From assembly GCA_047967505.1 (NCBI GenBank), contig CM106538.1: a stretch of 64,000 bases of DNA; one strand, written 5' to 3'. Below the pieces are notes generated by a model that had not been told where the DNA came from, made no database searches, and saw nothing but the letters and a program-made list of their open reading frames with translations. Made by a program: the position numbers and the translations under genes. Source of the stretch: Dipteris shenzhenensis. Taxonomy: Eukaryota > Polypodiophyta > Polypodiopsida > Gleicheniales. Below are positions 31,270 through 42,450 of the stretch, in pieces. The stretch's first letter is position 1. Each line of letters opens with the position of its first letter.

Positions 31270-32727
31270 GTCAAATATTTATGGATTGTTCTTTATATGG
31301 ACTTATAGATATTCTCATAAATATTTACATGGACTTATATATGGATATTTGCATAGATATATTATTGTGTATATAGACATATGGATGTACATATGGTCTA
31401 GTCTATATCCATATATACATGGATAGAAATGGTCTAATGTATATTCATATATATACATGGCTTGAAGTATCTTATCATGTTCAAGCATCTCCCCTTGGGT
31501 CTCATGAAGGAAAAAAGGTATACATCCCATATCCCATGCTAGAGGGGAGATTGGTTGAGTGGAGGTGTTCCTCATTAATCATGGATTTAGTGACTGATAG
31601 AGAGAGTGGAGGAGTTACCGACTCACACCATCAAATGTGTGATGGCAAATGAGTGCTATTTGTCATCTTCCATTAAATGCTAGGATTTGTGATCGTAGAA
31701 AGGTGGCGAGGTGGTGATCGAAATTGAGTAAGGAGTTCAAAGATAGAATTGAGAAAGCAAGGGCAGCAAATGCAAAGATTGTGAAAGAGGATATCATTAC
31801 CCCACATGAGGTTCATGTTTCGATTAAATACGAACTCCTAGGTCAATTTCAAGGGGCTTAAGTTATTCAGACACAATTGCAGAGTTCCCATGCTACACAT
31901 GCCCTGAGTTTAGTGAACATGATGTAAATAGAACAACTTATATTCTATTGAAACATATATACTATGCCTTCATTGTCATGCTAGGAATGAGTGCTACAGT
32001 CCATCAAATTATACATCAGGCTGCTCTCACAAGGTGGAGTTGTTGATGTACAATCTAAAAACATGGCTAAAAGACAAGTGTTTTTGGATAGAGCTTGAGA
32101 GATTTTATTGTCCAAATAGTATAAGTGAGAGTTTTCATGTGTAAGCACTAAATAATGATTTTGGTATTTGACTGCTCAAATGCTGTCATCTAATTTTGTA
32201 TATGAATAAGTAGCATGTTTCATGAAAATTTTTATGTGGGTTGGCAATTTGGCCTCTTCATTGGCTTATAGTAATTAAATTATTTAAGACTACTTTAATA
32301 CTTTGTGTTCTCTATTTCAAATTGTAATTGATTGACTTGGGTTTTCTGTGGCTCGTTTTTATTGCTCGGCTCACTTCCCACGGCTCGCTTTTTGGTAATC
32401 CTCATCAGGTCCTAACGGACCCTATGTCGCATCTCATGTCCATATTTTTACTCATATATCACATTTTTTCTTTTAAAAATTTGTAAAATGCTAGGATTCA
32501 AGTTCAATTTTGGGTAAATAGTTACGTGATCCACATCTCTCTCTACTGCAAATCTAGTTACAACTAAACATCCTTAATTAATTTTATTAGCCAAAAATTA
32601 AAGGCAACCTATGATCGTGATTCCCAACATTGAGATTAAGTGGAGTAGGTCTCTAAACGGGGCATGCTACTAGGGCCTTATCACATGGATGGGGCTAGCA
32701 TGGGTTTAGGATGGGAATCTTTTTGTC
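31270..32727. other. AT-rich repeat, then unassigned DNA
   Basis: To about 31470 the TATATGGACTTATA-type repeat continues. Beyond it there is no clear gene. A short coding-like patch near 31735-31860 (FKDRIEKARAANAKIVKED) has stops on both sides. A GGCTCG/GGCTCAC patch near 32350 resembles the duplication at 21316. Confidence 0.4.
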
Positions 32728-32803
32728 ATCATTACACCCATCCTAGACCAAATGGTCTAGCATGGATCATTACACCCATCCTAGACCAAATGGTCTAGCA
32801 TGG
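32728..32803. repeat. Perfect 38-bp tandem duplication
   Basis: ATCATTACACCCATCCTAGA and the next 18 bases occur identically at 32728-32765 and 32766-32803. Each unit contains the small inverted repeat CTAGACCAAATGGTCTAG. Confidence 0.9.
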
Positions 32804-34205
32804 ATTTAGAATGGGAGTAGCCACTTTTTCTTCCATCCTGGACCGTGGCCCGTAGACCTTAGCAACCAGAATGGGTTCCCCTTTTTTAGGGATTCCAAAA
32901 CATGGGAGGATGACAAGTGTCCTTGTCCCCACGTGGTCCCCACCTCCTAAACACATGAAATGATGCCATGTGTCCTCTTCTACCTAAACCCATGCTAGGG
33001 TGGGAATAAGATAGAAATATGCATGGGACCACTTGGGACCACCTTTTCCCATTCCCATCCTATTTCTTAGCATGTGCTAATCCCCCTAGTTACAACACTA
33101 GAGAAGGACACTCCTCTCATCTTTCTACAACAATATGAGGGCACTAATCGATCGCAAAGCAAACATGAATGCCCACATCAAGCAGAAGATTGGTATCGTA
33201 ATGTTTCTCCTGATGGGTGCGAATGCACGAAAGTCGAAGAATCGTGGAGCTCGTGTGAGGGCACGGAATCTTGGATCCAGTAGGAACGTCTGCCAGAAAC
33301 TTGGATTTGATAATTGGCCACGATGTGCGAGAGAATCACGGGGACTCACGAGGATTAAAGTTCTTGATCGGTAAGAGAATGCAATTGTATTATCAGGAGT
33401 CAGGTACTCCTTGGATTCGGGATATTGAAATGTCCGCGATGAACACAAGCAAGCGACCAAGGAGCTTGGAGGCATTGCAGAAGAACAGGAGACGGTGGAA
33501 ATTTTCACTTGTCTCCATGCATTTAATAGGAGTCGTCGAGAAAAGAGGGTCTTTTAAATCGTCTCTCCATTTGAGCTAGCACAAGTGTTCCAATGCACTC
33601 CCCCAATCTGTTCATATATCCACTTCCAAGCAATGGGGTAAAGGGCTCAAAGCTTTGAGGTCCTCCATATTTTGCATTAAATCGCATTCGTATTTCAGTT
33701 ATTTGCTCAGCGTTATCAATCATAGACCTGCTGGAAGGGAGCGTTTTCATTCAGAATTCAGGTCCAAAGTGGATGCTTTGAAGGTCCGCGGTTCCTGACA
33801 GTATCGTACCCAAATGGAGCGATATCATGCAGGCACAGCAGCGAGGTGCAGTGCCTCAACCCACCTCTACCTGTGGTTCTGCTGTAAGGCTTCCTTAATC
33901 AAAAGGGCACAAAATTTCGGCCCACAGAAGCCCAAAAGATCTCCCACCAGATTGCCCGTAGACTGTATCAGAAAATACGCCTCTTGGGCGAGCAGTACTC
34001 CAGGTCGTATAGGAAAACACGCTTATTGGTCGATAAGGTCCTTCATACAGAACGTGTCTCGACTTTTGCATTGCAGTTTTTTTATACATTGACCCTGTTT
34101 GTCTTCATGCTTGGGACGCTTTGCTTGATTGTGTTGCCTTTGCTGTACGTCTCTCTGCTGGGTCATGGGACCTTGCAAGCTGTAAATTAGCTCTCCACTT
34201 TGGTG
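32804..34205 (+). other. Unassigned DNA upstream of the PPR gene
   Basis: Repeated words such as CATGGGA, CCATCCTA and CATCCTAGACC occur to about 33070. Beyond that base composition is balanced, but no domain is recognisable on either strand. It probably includes the promoter and 5' untranslated region of the PPR gene. I see no convincing TATA box. Confidence 0.35.
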
Positions 34206-35939
34206 ATGGCCCCGCAGCTTAGGCTGCCCCTCTGCCGCCAGTCCTTTGGTGCATGCTGGCTACATGGTGTCCACAAGCGGTTGGATCAGGTAAATGAGGT
34301 CGAGGAAAGATATCTCCGTGGAGTGGAACATTCACATAAGCCTCCTGTGTTCAAGATAAACAATTTGATCCATATGTATGTAAAACGTGGGAGCATGGTG
34401 GATGCTCGCCATGTGTTCGACAACATGGTAATACGAGATGTCGTATCATGGAACATTATGATTCTGGCATATGCTAAGCAGGACAACGGGACAGAGGCTT
34501 TGGCTTTGTATGCACGTATGTGCCAGGAAGGTGTCCAATTGAGTGACCGAACATTTGTTGGGGCATTAAAGGCTTGCAGTAGCCTGGCAGCACTGGATGG
34601 GGTGAAACAAGTTGATGAGCTCTCTGCAAGAACACGATTCCTGGAGAAAGGTAGAGCCATCCACTCCCGCATAGCAAAGAGTGGCTTTGAAGCAGATGTC
34701 TTTGTGGGAAACACTTTGGTGGATATGTACACAAAATGTGGCAGCTTGGAGGATGCACTGCGTGTCTTTCAGGAATTACCTCATCGTGATGTGGTTTCCT
34801 GGAATGCCATGATCCTGGGGTATGCCAAGCAGCAAGAGGGTCTATGTGCTTTGGAGTTATATGCACAGATGCATCAGAAAGGTGTCACACCAGATGATCG
34901 AACCTTTGTCGGCACGTTGAAGGCCTGCAGTAGCCTGGCTACCCTGGAAGAGGTGAAACAAGTTGATGCGAAATATAAGAAAATGGGTTGCCTGGAGAAA
35001 AGTAGAGCCGTCCACTCCCAGGTTGTTAAGAATGGATTTGAGTCACATGGATTCGTTGGAAACATTTTGGTGGATGTATACACAAAATGTGGGAGCATGG
35101 AGGATGCAAAGCGTGTCTTTGTTGAACTGCCTTTTCGTGATGTGGTTTCCTGGAGTGCCATGATCCAGGGTTATACCAAGCAAGAAGAAGGTGCACAGGC
35201 GTTGGAATGGTATGCACAGATGTATCATGAAGGAGTCCAACCAAATGAACGAACCTTTGTCAGTGCATTGAAGGCTTGTATCAGCCTGACAACCCTGCAG
35301 GAGGGGAATCAAGTTGTGAGGAAAGAATGCTTGGAGAAAGGTAAAGCCATCCACTCCCGAGTAGTAAAGTTTGGCTTGGAGTCAGATGTAGTCATGAAAA
35401 ACACTTTTGTGGATATGTACACAAAGTGTGGGAGCATGGAGGATGCACTCTGTCTCTTTGAAGAATTGTCCCATCCTGATGTGTTTACATGGACTACCAT
35501 GATCCTGGGGTATGCCAAGCAGGAACAGGGTGCATTGGCTTTAGATTTGTATTCACAGATCTTTGAGGGAGGTGTCACACCGGATAGTCGAACCTTTGTT
35601 GGTGTATTAAAGGCTTGCAGTAGCTTTGCAGCACTAGAAGATGGGAAACAAGGTGATGGGACACTAGAGAAAACAGGATACCTGAAGCAAGGTAGAGCGA
35701 TCCACTCTGAAGTAGCAAAATGTGGCTTTGAGTCAGATGTATATGTGGCAACCACCTTGGTGGATATGTATGCAAAATGTGGGAGCATGGAAGATGCACG
35801 GTGTGTATTTGATGAAGTGCCTCATTATAATGTGGTCGCCTGGAATGCCATAATCTTGGGGTATGCTAACCAGGAAGAGGGTGCCCTGGCTTTGGAGTCA
35901 TATACACAGATGCAGCAGGAAGGTTTGTTGTCGCATTGA
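34206..35939 (+). CDS. PLS-type pentatricopeptide repeat protein, N-terminal part
   Basis: The frame runs from the ATG at 34206 (MAPQLRLPLCRQSF) to a stop at 35937. It contains five PPR modules, each with an NTLVDMYTKCGSMEDA-type P/L segment, a VVSWNAMILGYAKQ segment and a RTFVGALKACSSLA segment. PPR proteins bind specific RNA bases and work in RNA editing, splicing or stability in plastids and mitochondria. The N-terminus could be a targeting peptide, though it is not strongly diagnostic. The stop is caused by an apparent 22-bp deletion near 35923: the next module resumes in another frame at 35936. Between the repeat end and GRAIHS each module carries an extra 10-17 residue linker. There are no introns. 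The style is fern-like (inference). Confidence 0.85.
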   Translation: MAPQLRLPLCRQSFGACWLHGVHKRLDQVNEVEERYLRGVEHSHKPPVFKINNLIHMYVKRGSMVDARHVFDNMVIRDVVSWNIMILAYAKQDNGTEALALYARMCQEGVQLSDRTFVGALKACSSLAALDGVKQVDELSARTRFLEKGRAIHSRIAKSGFEADVFVGNTLVDMYTKCGSLEDALRVFQELPHRDVVSWNAMILGYAKQQEGLCALELYAQMHQKGVTPDDRTFVGTLKACSSLATLEEVKQVDAKYKKMGCLEKSRAVHSQVVKNGFESHGFVGNILVDVYTKCGSMEDAKRVFVELPFRDVVSWSAMIQGYTKQEEGAQALEWYAQMYHEGVQPNERTFVSALKACISLTTLQEGNQVVRKECLEKGKAIHSRVVKFGLESDVVMKNTFVDMYTKCGSMEDALCLFEELSHPDVFTWTTMILGYAKQEQGALALDLYSQIFEGGVTPDSRTFVGVLKACSSFAALEDGKQGDGTLEKTGYLKQGRAIHSEVAKCGFESDVYVATTLVDMYAKCGSMEDARCVFDEVPHYNVVAWNAIILGYANQEEGALALESYTQMQQEGLLSH

Positions 35940-37327
35940 AGGCTTGCAGTAGCCTGGCAGTACTGGAAGATGTGAAGCTAGTTAAAGGGAAATTTGAAAT
36001 AACAGGATGTTTGGAGAAAGGTAGAGCCATTCACTTTCAAATAGTAAAGAGTGGCTTGGAGTTAGATATATATGTGGGAAACACTTTGCTGGATATGTAT
36101 GTGAAATGTGGTAGTTTTGAGGATGCACGGTGCATTTTTGAAGAGTTGTCTTTTCGAAATGTTGTTGCGTGGACTACCATGATTATGGGTTATGCCAAGC
36201 AGGAAGAGGGTGCAATGGCATTGGATTTGTATGCACGGATGCACCAGGAAGGTGTCCGACCAAACGATCGAACCTTTGTTGGTGCTTTGAAGGCTTGCAG
36301 TACCCTCACAGCACTGGAGGAAAAGAAACAAATTCAGTGGATGTCTGTGAGAGCTGGATGTTTGGAGAAAGGTAGGGCCATCCACTCCCAAGTAGTAGGG
36401 AGTAATTTTGGTTCGGATGTGTTCTTGGCAACTGCCTTGGTGGAGATGTATGCAAAATGTAGGAGTCTGGAGGATGCACGGTGTGTCTTTGATGAATTGT
36501 GTCATCGTGATGTCGTTTCCTGGAATGCCATGATCTTGGGTTATGCTGAGCACGAAGACAGTGAGGAGGCCCTTAGGCTTTATGCACAAATGCAAGAGCA
36601 TGCTATTTCACCAGACAGCTTTACCTTTGTTGCTGTCCTGAAAGCTTGTGGCAATACAGCAGCCTGTGAAACTGCAAAAGAACTTCATTCTCATTTAAAC
36701 AGGGTTAGTATTGCATCTAATTCAATTGTGGCCACCAGTCTCATTGACATTTATGCTAAATTGGGGAGCATGTGTGATGCCCAATTGTTGTTTGATGCAT
36801 TACCCATGAGGAATGCTGTGCCTTGGAATGCATTGATAGCAGGATATGCCCGCCAGGGGGAGAGTGAACTCGTGTTTCATTTTGTTGAGAGAATGAGGCA
36901 GGAAAACATACTGCCAGATGGGGTTACCTTTCTTAGTATTCTTACTGTATGCAGTCATGTTGGTCTGGTGGATAAGGGTTTGACATACTTTCACACTATG
37001 AGCACACAGTACGGCATTAACTTAACTGTTGAGCACTATAATTGCATGGTTGATTTCCTTGGCCGTGCAGGTCAGGTTGAAGAGGCAGTGGAGATGGTGG
37101 AGGAGATGCCTTTCCAACCTAACGTGATTGTATGGTTAACCATATTGGGTGCTTGTCAAAAGTGGAAGAATGTAGAGGTTGGAAAGCATGCCTTTGAAAG
37201 TGTGATTATATTAGATGAAACACTTCCTACAGCATATGTCATAATGGCAAATATTTATGCAGACGCTCACATGCACAAGGACTATGATAACATCATTCAG
37301 GTAATGAGGAAGAATGCTCAAGAATAG
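35936..37327 (+). CDS. PLS-type pentatricopeptide repeat protein, C-terminal part
   Basis: This continues the same gene in the shifted frame. Three more module starts are seen (YVGNTLLDMYVKCGSFEDA, FLATALVEMYAKCRSLEDA and SIVATSLIDIYAKLGSM). A last repeat follows (WNALIAGYARQGE), then the E-type tail: VEHYNCMVDFLGRAGQVEEA, IVWLTILGACQKWKNVEVG and a degraded E2-like end. The protein stops at 37327 with no DYW deaminase domain, so editing would need a partner enzyme if it acts in editing. Without the frameshift near 35923 the whole gene would encode about 1,048 residues. A new start at the break is unlikely to make a functional protein. Confidence 0.85.
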   Translation: MKACSSLAVLEDVKLVKGKFEITGCLEKGRAIHFQIVKSGLELDIYVGNTLLDMYVKCGSFEDARCIFEELSFRNVVAWTTMIMGYAKQEEGAMALDLYARMHQEGVRPNDRTFVGALKACSTLTALEEKKQIQWMSVRAGCLEKGRAIHSQVVGSNFGSDVFLATALVEMYAKCRSLEDARCVFDELCHRDVVSWNAMILGYAEHEDSEEALRLYAQMQEHAISPDSFTFVAVLKACGNTAACETAKELHSHLNRVSIASNSIVATSLIDIYAKLGSMCDAQLLFDALPMRNAVPWNALIAGYARQGESELVFHFVERMRQENILPDGVTFLSILTVCSHVGLVDKGLTYFHTMSTQYGINLTVEHYNCMVDFLGRAGQVEEAVEMVEEMPFQPNVIVWLTILGACQKWKNVEVGKHAFESVIILDETLPTAYVIMANIYADAHMHKDYDNIIQVMRKNAQE

Positions 37328-37615
37328 GGGAAACCATGAAGATCTGGTGTAGTGTCTATAGCGAAATAATGCATCAATAACTTGACCATCTCTTTGTGCT
37401 TATCCACTTGATCGTCTCTTTTGAGCTTTCCTTCTAGCAGGATAAGCACAATTAGATTTGCGGCAGGCAGTCTTTCCATCGTGGAGCAAGTAACTACTAA
37501 CTTGAAATTGAAGCTGAATCCTACTATTTTATCAATTGCTTAAGGAACCTTGCAGCTTGAAGAAGCCAATCCATTGCCACCTCAACCAAGAAGGAGACAA
37601 CCTGTTCCACCACCT
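37328..37615 (+). other. Probable PPR 3' untranslated region and Gypsy-3 leader
   Basis: This short non-coding stretch lies between the PPR stop and the Gypsy-3 gag remnant. No LTR was recognised, so the left boundary of Gypsy-3 is unknown. Confidence 0.3.
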
Positions 37616-37832
37616 GTCATCATGGCAAACCCAAATCCATTGGTGAAACCCGCAAAGTTTGAAGGGAAGAAAGGACAAGACCCGACAATCATGTAGGGTA
37701 GTTCGAGACCCGATGGATTGCGAGCGGTTTGCATGGACTAGCAGATGCAACAAAGGAGCAGCAGTTTGCAACCACAATGGAAGGGAGAGCAATGAGTTGG
37801 TTCATGTAGTATGGAATCAAGCCAGCAGCTAG
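37616..37832 (+). pseudogene. gag: Gypsy-3 gag fragment
   Basis: The plus frames read ANPNPLVKPAKFEGKKGQDP, then RWIASGLHGLADATKEQQFA and TMEGRAMSWFM, typical of the retrotransposon gag core. Stops and a frameshift near 37695 disrupt it. At about 37833 the sequence jumps directly into integrase, so the rest of gag, protease, reverse transcriptase and RNase H are deleted. It is a different family from Gypsy-1 and Gypsy-2. Confidence 0.6.
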
Positions 37833-38640
37833 GTACACAGATAATAAGTACATACATGTTGCTACTGATTATTGTACTAAGTGGGTTGAAGCAGTGGCTT
37901 TGAAAGTGTTGCAAATTTCTTGTATCATAATATCATGATAAGGTTTGGGATACCAATTGAAATAGTATCTGATAGGGGTACTCATTCTATCAATAAGGTC
38001 ATTGCAAAGATAAGCAAGACTCACATGATGTTGAATAAGAAGTCTACAGCATACTATCACTAGGAAATGGATAGACTGAAAGCTCTAATAAAATTATTAT
38101 GAAGATTTTCAGAAGGACAGTTGAGGATAATTCTAAGGAGTGGGGTCAGAAGTGAGATTCAGTTCTTTGGGCTTTTAGAATAGCTTTCAAGGTAACCACT
38201 AGTATGACTCCTTTCAGATTGATGTATGACATAGAGGCAGTTGTTACCAATGGAGTTTATTGTGGGGAGCTTGAAAATTGCTGTGGAACATAAATTCTCT
38301 ATTGAAGAATCCATAAATGTTATAATTCAATGATTGTTGAAGTTGGATGAGGATCGGATTATCTGTTCAAGTATTTTTGATATCACTCAGAGAAGAAGAC
38401 AAGCTTGGATTAATAGGAATATAAAATTCAAACCGTTCAAAAGAGGCGATTTGGTGCTGATGTATAATTACAAGCTTGGATCTCATCCAAGAAAATTGAT
38501 ATTGAGATATGATGGACCTTATAGAATTGTGGAAGTGCTCAGGCAGGGAACATTTCTAGTGAGTGATTTGCATGGTAATACTTCCCCTAAGTGAGTCAAT
38601 GGTTTTAGGCTTAAACCATATTTTGGCAATTATCCGACTC
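37833..38640 (+). pseudogene. Gypsy-3 integrase fragment
   Basis: The first frame reads [20 protein letters not shown], then IRFGIPIEIVSDRGTH (second catalytic Asp). After frameshifts come QTE-equivalent remnants with SSNKIIMKIFRRTVEDNSKE, MTPFRLMYDIEAVV and a C-terminal part (RRRQAWINRNIKFKPFKRGD, LRYDGPYRIVEVLRQGTF). The core's first Asp region is lost at the gag junction. The element is dead. Confidence 0.75.
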
Positions 38641-39650
38641 AACCAAGGCAGAAGGTGGTTGGAGACAAAGTATGTGAAAACACAAGCAGAGGTGCAATAA
38701 TGATTTGCATCTGTCAAGTGAAAAATAGAGGAATGATGAAGATCAAACTATAGTAAGATGTGACGTAAATGGTGCAGTTCTGGTAAGCTTCTGATGTCCG
38801 ATTGCAATTCGACTTACTTATTTGTCACTATGGAGGAATCTCAATTTTACTCTATTAATTTATATGGTTGATGTAGCAGTGTTATTGGAAAATTTTAAAA
38901 ATGACTGCAGGCTATACGCTTGTTGGTGCAGTCCGACTAGGATCTGACTTGGTGGAAGTCTAACTTTGTTTTGACCTGTTTGAGTTCTGACTAACTTGCG
39001 ATAAGCATGTTAGTGCAGTCTGACTAGGGTTTGTGACTTTGTGGAAGTCCAACTCTGTTCCGACCTGTTTGAGTTCTGACTGACTTCCGATAAGCAGATG
39101 GTCCAACTTTGGTCTATGATCTGACTTTTTTCTGACCTACAACTGGTCATCGCCGACTGGCGTTCGACTTGGATCCGACTTTGAAGGTAGTCCGACTTGT
39201 TTTCGACCAAGTTGCCAGGAATCATAGTCAGAGCAATAGCATGTTGCGAATCGTACAGCTACAAGGAGAGGTGATGTGTGGCATGAGCGAAGGAGGTGGA
39301 GATACGGTAAACTTATCCAAAGATATGATTCTCGTGAATTAAGGAGCCGACGGTGTGACACACTCATGATCACTGACGATAGGGGGATGCCAATATAGCA
39401 CAACAGGGCATGCATGCTGAAACTCGTGTGTGGACAATCTTCAAGTTCACTCAACTTGTTTGTGTTCAAGAGCTCGTAGTCACCAGTCATTCTGTGAGCT
39501 TTGCTAGCTTTATAAGCAGTAGCTTGATTCCCTTTTCGCATGCAAATTTCACTCACAACGATCTCAAATTGATGAGCGAAGTTGTTGAGGAAGAAGAGAG
39601 TATGGGGAAGAAATGAGCGCACCGGCCAACGTGAAAGAGTCTGTGAATTA
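38641..39650 (+). other. Non-coding spacer after Gypsy-3 integrase
   Basis: There is no clear coding region. It contains an 87-bp tandem duplication (38926-39099) made of GTCCGACT and TTCTGACT words. A 205-codon minus-strand ORF (39754-39137) lacks any recognisable feature, and I treat it as chance. Confidence 0.4.
38926..39099. repeat. 87-bp tandem duplication
   Basis: Units begin GTGCAGTCCGACTAGG at 38926 and GTGCAGTCTGACTAGGG at 39013. Both continue through GACCTGTTTGAGTTCTGACT to CGATAAGCA. Copies are imperfect. Confidence 0.8.
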
Positions 39651-41640
39651 AAGAGGTTGTCGAACCAAAGCCAGAGGTTACACCAATAGCTAAAGAGGAG
39701 GACAATTCTATTGAGGAGACTACTTCTCCGCCAACGAAGAAGCCATACGAACAAAGCTCATTCAAGAATTTTCGGATCTTGCTAGATTTGAAGCGACATG
39801 CGAAGTGGTTGCAGAAGGTCCACTTAATGGATTGTGCCAGTCTTGTCTTGAAACCTGGAAAGCACAACCTGAAGCGATCACACAATTGAAAAATTTCAAA
39901 GAACAGGAGGGATTTTGGCTCTAGGTATGTTGGTAAACTCGCGCATTATCTCTCATGTGTTTAATGTACCATTGCTTGAGGAAGAAATGTCTTATGACAA
40001 GGATGTAGAATCAGAATGCTCCATGAATTTGGGCAGCCAACAAGACAACAAAGAACTATTTTCTTATGTACAATGTTCAAGACTCTGTTAGGAGGCAGCA
40101 GCTGGAGTGGTACTTGGAGAGAGTTCAACTTTTTATCAAGACCAATACCATGTCGAGAGACAGCTACTCTATGTTGAGAGCGGGTGAGAATCAGTACAAG
40201 ATTTCGTAGGCAGACATAATTTACAAGTTGATGGGTGAAGTGGGTAAGAAACACTTGATCGGTACAAATAATCATTCAAAAGTCGGTCCATTTATCACAA
40301 CTCTGTTTGAGTTTAGCAAGAGCTCTTCCGTGATTCTAAAGGAGATGTAGAAACCAGATGTAAATTCCGAGCCCAGATGTAAATTCCGAGCCCAGATGTA
40401 GAAACCAAAACAAAGGGGAAACAAGATGTGAATATGCAAGATGTATCCAAAGATTGGGATACATGGAAAGCAGTGCAAGAATTGAAAGACCCAAATATAC
40501 TACTGAAGAAGCTCATAGGTTGATATTTGGGAAAAGTTTGGCACAGAGTTTAAGGGATTTACCAATTGGGGGTAGTGAGCTCTTAAAAAATATGTAGGAG
40601 ACACATAAGGAGAGGAAAATTAAACTTAATGTCAAGAAGATGGTTGCAACGAATCTCAAAGAGCAGTTTGACAGTAGTTTAACTTTGTTGTCTGAACCAG
40701 TATTGCAACAGAGCAAGGCACAAATGTCAGCTCCTAAAGCAGGTTTGTTGGGGAAGGTATCCCTGAAAGAGGTTGAATATGCTATGGGTATACTGAAGTC
40801 TTTTCATGACCAGCGAAGTGGAATGCAAGCAAACAATTCAGCATAGATTCAAGCATTGCAAAATGACAAGCAGGAGTTAAAGAAGAAGATTGATGCAAGC
40901 CAGCAGGAGGGAAAGCAAGTCATAGAATTGAAGCAATAGATAGTGAGACAACAAAATGAATTTGAGCAGCACAAATCTCAGAAAGAAGAAGAGATCCAAT
41001 AGCTAATTAATCAGTTGGTAATTCAAGAAGAATGCTTGCCAATAGTACACAAATTGCTCAATGAAATGAAGGATGCATTCTATACTCAGTTACAAGAACT
41101 TGCCAAGGATTATGTGCAGTTGCTGCAGGTTGACACAGTAATTGCCAAAGAGAGACTTAAGGCACTGGAGGGTATGGAGATTCAACTGAAAGCCATGACA
41201 AATGAAGTTAATGGTATCTTTATGATAGGGGTAGAACTAGAGGAACTTAAGATTCAACTGATAGAGACATCACAAGCTTTGTGGACCAGCCTGAAGGGTA
41301 GACTGATGGTGGTAGCTCAGTGACCATATGAGGCATTTGCCTTAAGTACCTACACAGTGGAGGTGGTTATGGCAAAAAATGCAAAGCTTAAAGCTCAGTT
41401 GAAGGAGGCTAAAGGAGAACACTCAAGCAAAGTCGAAGATGCTGCAGGTTTTGCAACTAACCAAAAATTTCAGATTTTTTCTACTGATGTGCAGGGTAGT
41501 AGTCGAAGGGAAGGTGAAGACATTGAGTTCGATGATGCAGATGCAGCTGCTATATATATTGCTAATAATGGAAGAACCTAATGAAGACATGGTGGAAAAT
41601 GAAGATAAGAAACAGCCTGAAGGTCAATATTTCAACATAG
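39651..41640 (+). pseudogene. Coiled-coil coding region downstream of Gypsy-3 integrase
   Basis: Plus-strand frames form a broken coding region. They are an acidic/proline segment (KPEVTPIAKEEDNSIEETT, about 39670), QLEWYLERVQLFIKTNTM near 40090, ADIIYKLMGEVGKKHLIG near 40214, and KEVEYAMGILKSFHDQRSG near 40770. A long coiled coil follows (about 40860-41400, rich in E, K and Q with heptad-like leucines), ending in an acidic stretch (EDIEFDDADAAA, 41520). Several stops and at least three frameshifts occur. Extra ORFs after integrase are known in some plant Gypsy lineages. Whether this belongs to Gypsy-3 or is a separate gene cannot be told without finding the LTRs. Confidence 0.45.
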
Positions 41641-42300
41641 GGTAGCATAACACAATTTGTGGACCTGAGAAGACACTTGAAGACAAAGAAGGGGAATAAT
41701 CTGAGAAGAGTGCTACCGGTCAACTTGTTGGAGTGAGAGTTGGTGAAGACTTTGAGTTAACCACTGGAAGGGAGAGAATAGGAATTGATCTAAACTATTA
41801 CAAAGAATAGTGTATGTAAAGGGTTCGTGTCTTACGGCTTTTTGACAAATAAAAAATCCTAACCATCGGAAGTGCCAAGTGTTAGGGGTTAGCTAGGCAC
41901 CAATAACTAAGTCTAGTCCTAAGAAGTAGTCTTATCTTTCGGTTGTCATAGCGAGCGTGCAAAAACAATTGTTAAGTTACTTGCATGTAGCTTCTTGGTA
42001 CTCGTGTTAAGAGTCTCTGCAATCTGATGAGAATCTGACATTGGTTGGATTGCAATCATACTTTGTTATCCAGTTCTATGTTGATCTTCTGCTATGATAT
42101 GATGATGATGAATGCAAGTACTTTTTTATCTGTATTTGCTATTTCCAATGCGAAGTTGAATGATTATCCATTCCAACTTGTTTTTTATCTAATTTTAACT
42201 CTGTGTTTGAGTATCCGATGGGAAGTGTTTGTGTGATGCATAGTTCACAAGTGCTCAAGGCATAACCACGTCGAACAAAAAGCAAAAATTCAAAATTTAA
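41641..42300. other. Unassigned DNA
   Basis: There is no recognisable gene. It could include the end of Gypsy-3, but no repeat partner was found upstream of the gag fragment to prove an LTR. Confidence 0.4.
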
Positions 42301-42450
42301 AAAAAATAACAATTTTAATTCTTAAATAAAATAAAATTTTAAATTTTTTAAAAATTTTGAGAATTTCAAACTTTAAATTCTTAAAGGAAATTATTTACAA
42401 ATTTAAAAAAACTGTGAGAAATTTAAATTTAAATTCTTATATATTTGAAT
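42301..42450. repeat. A/T-rich low-complexity tract
   Basis: This is a long run of AAATTT, TTTAAAT and ATAAAA words with very little G or C. Confidence 0.7.

Noticed and set aside
34286-36601. Several 95-180 codon minus-strand ORFs opposite the PPR gene
   Set aside because: Shadows of the repetitive PPR modules; no independent domain, and they repeat with the same period.
39137-39754. 205-codon minus-strand ORF
   Set aside because: No recognisable motif. It overlaps the spacer with tandem GTCCGACT words and the start of the plus-strand coiled-coil region.
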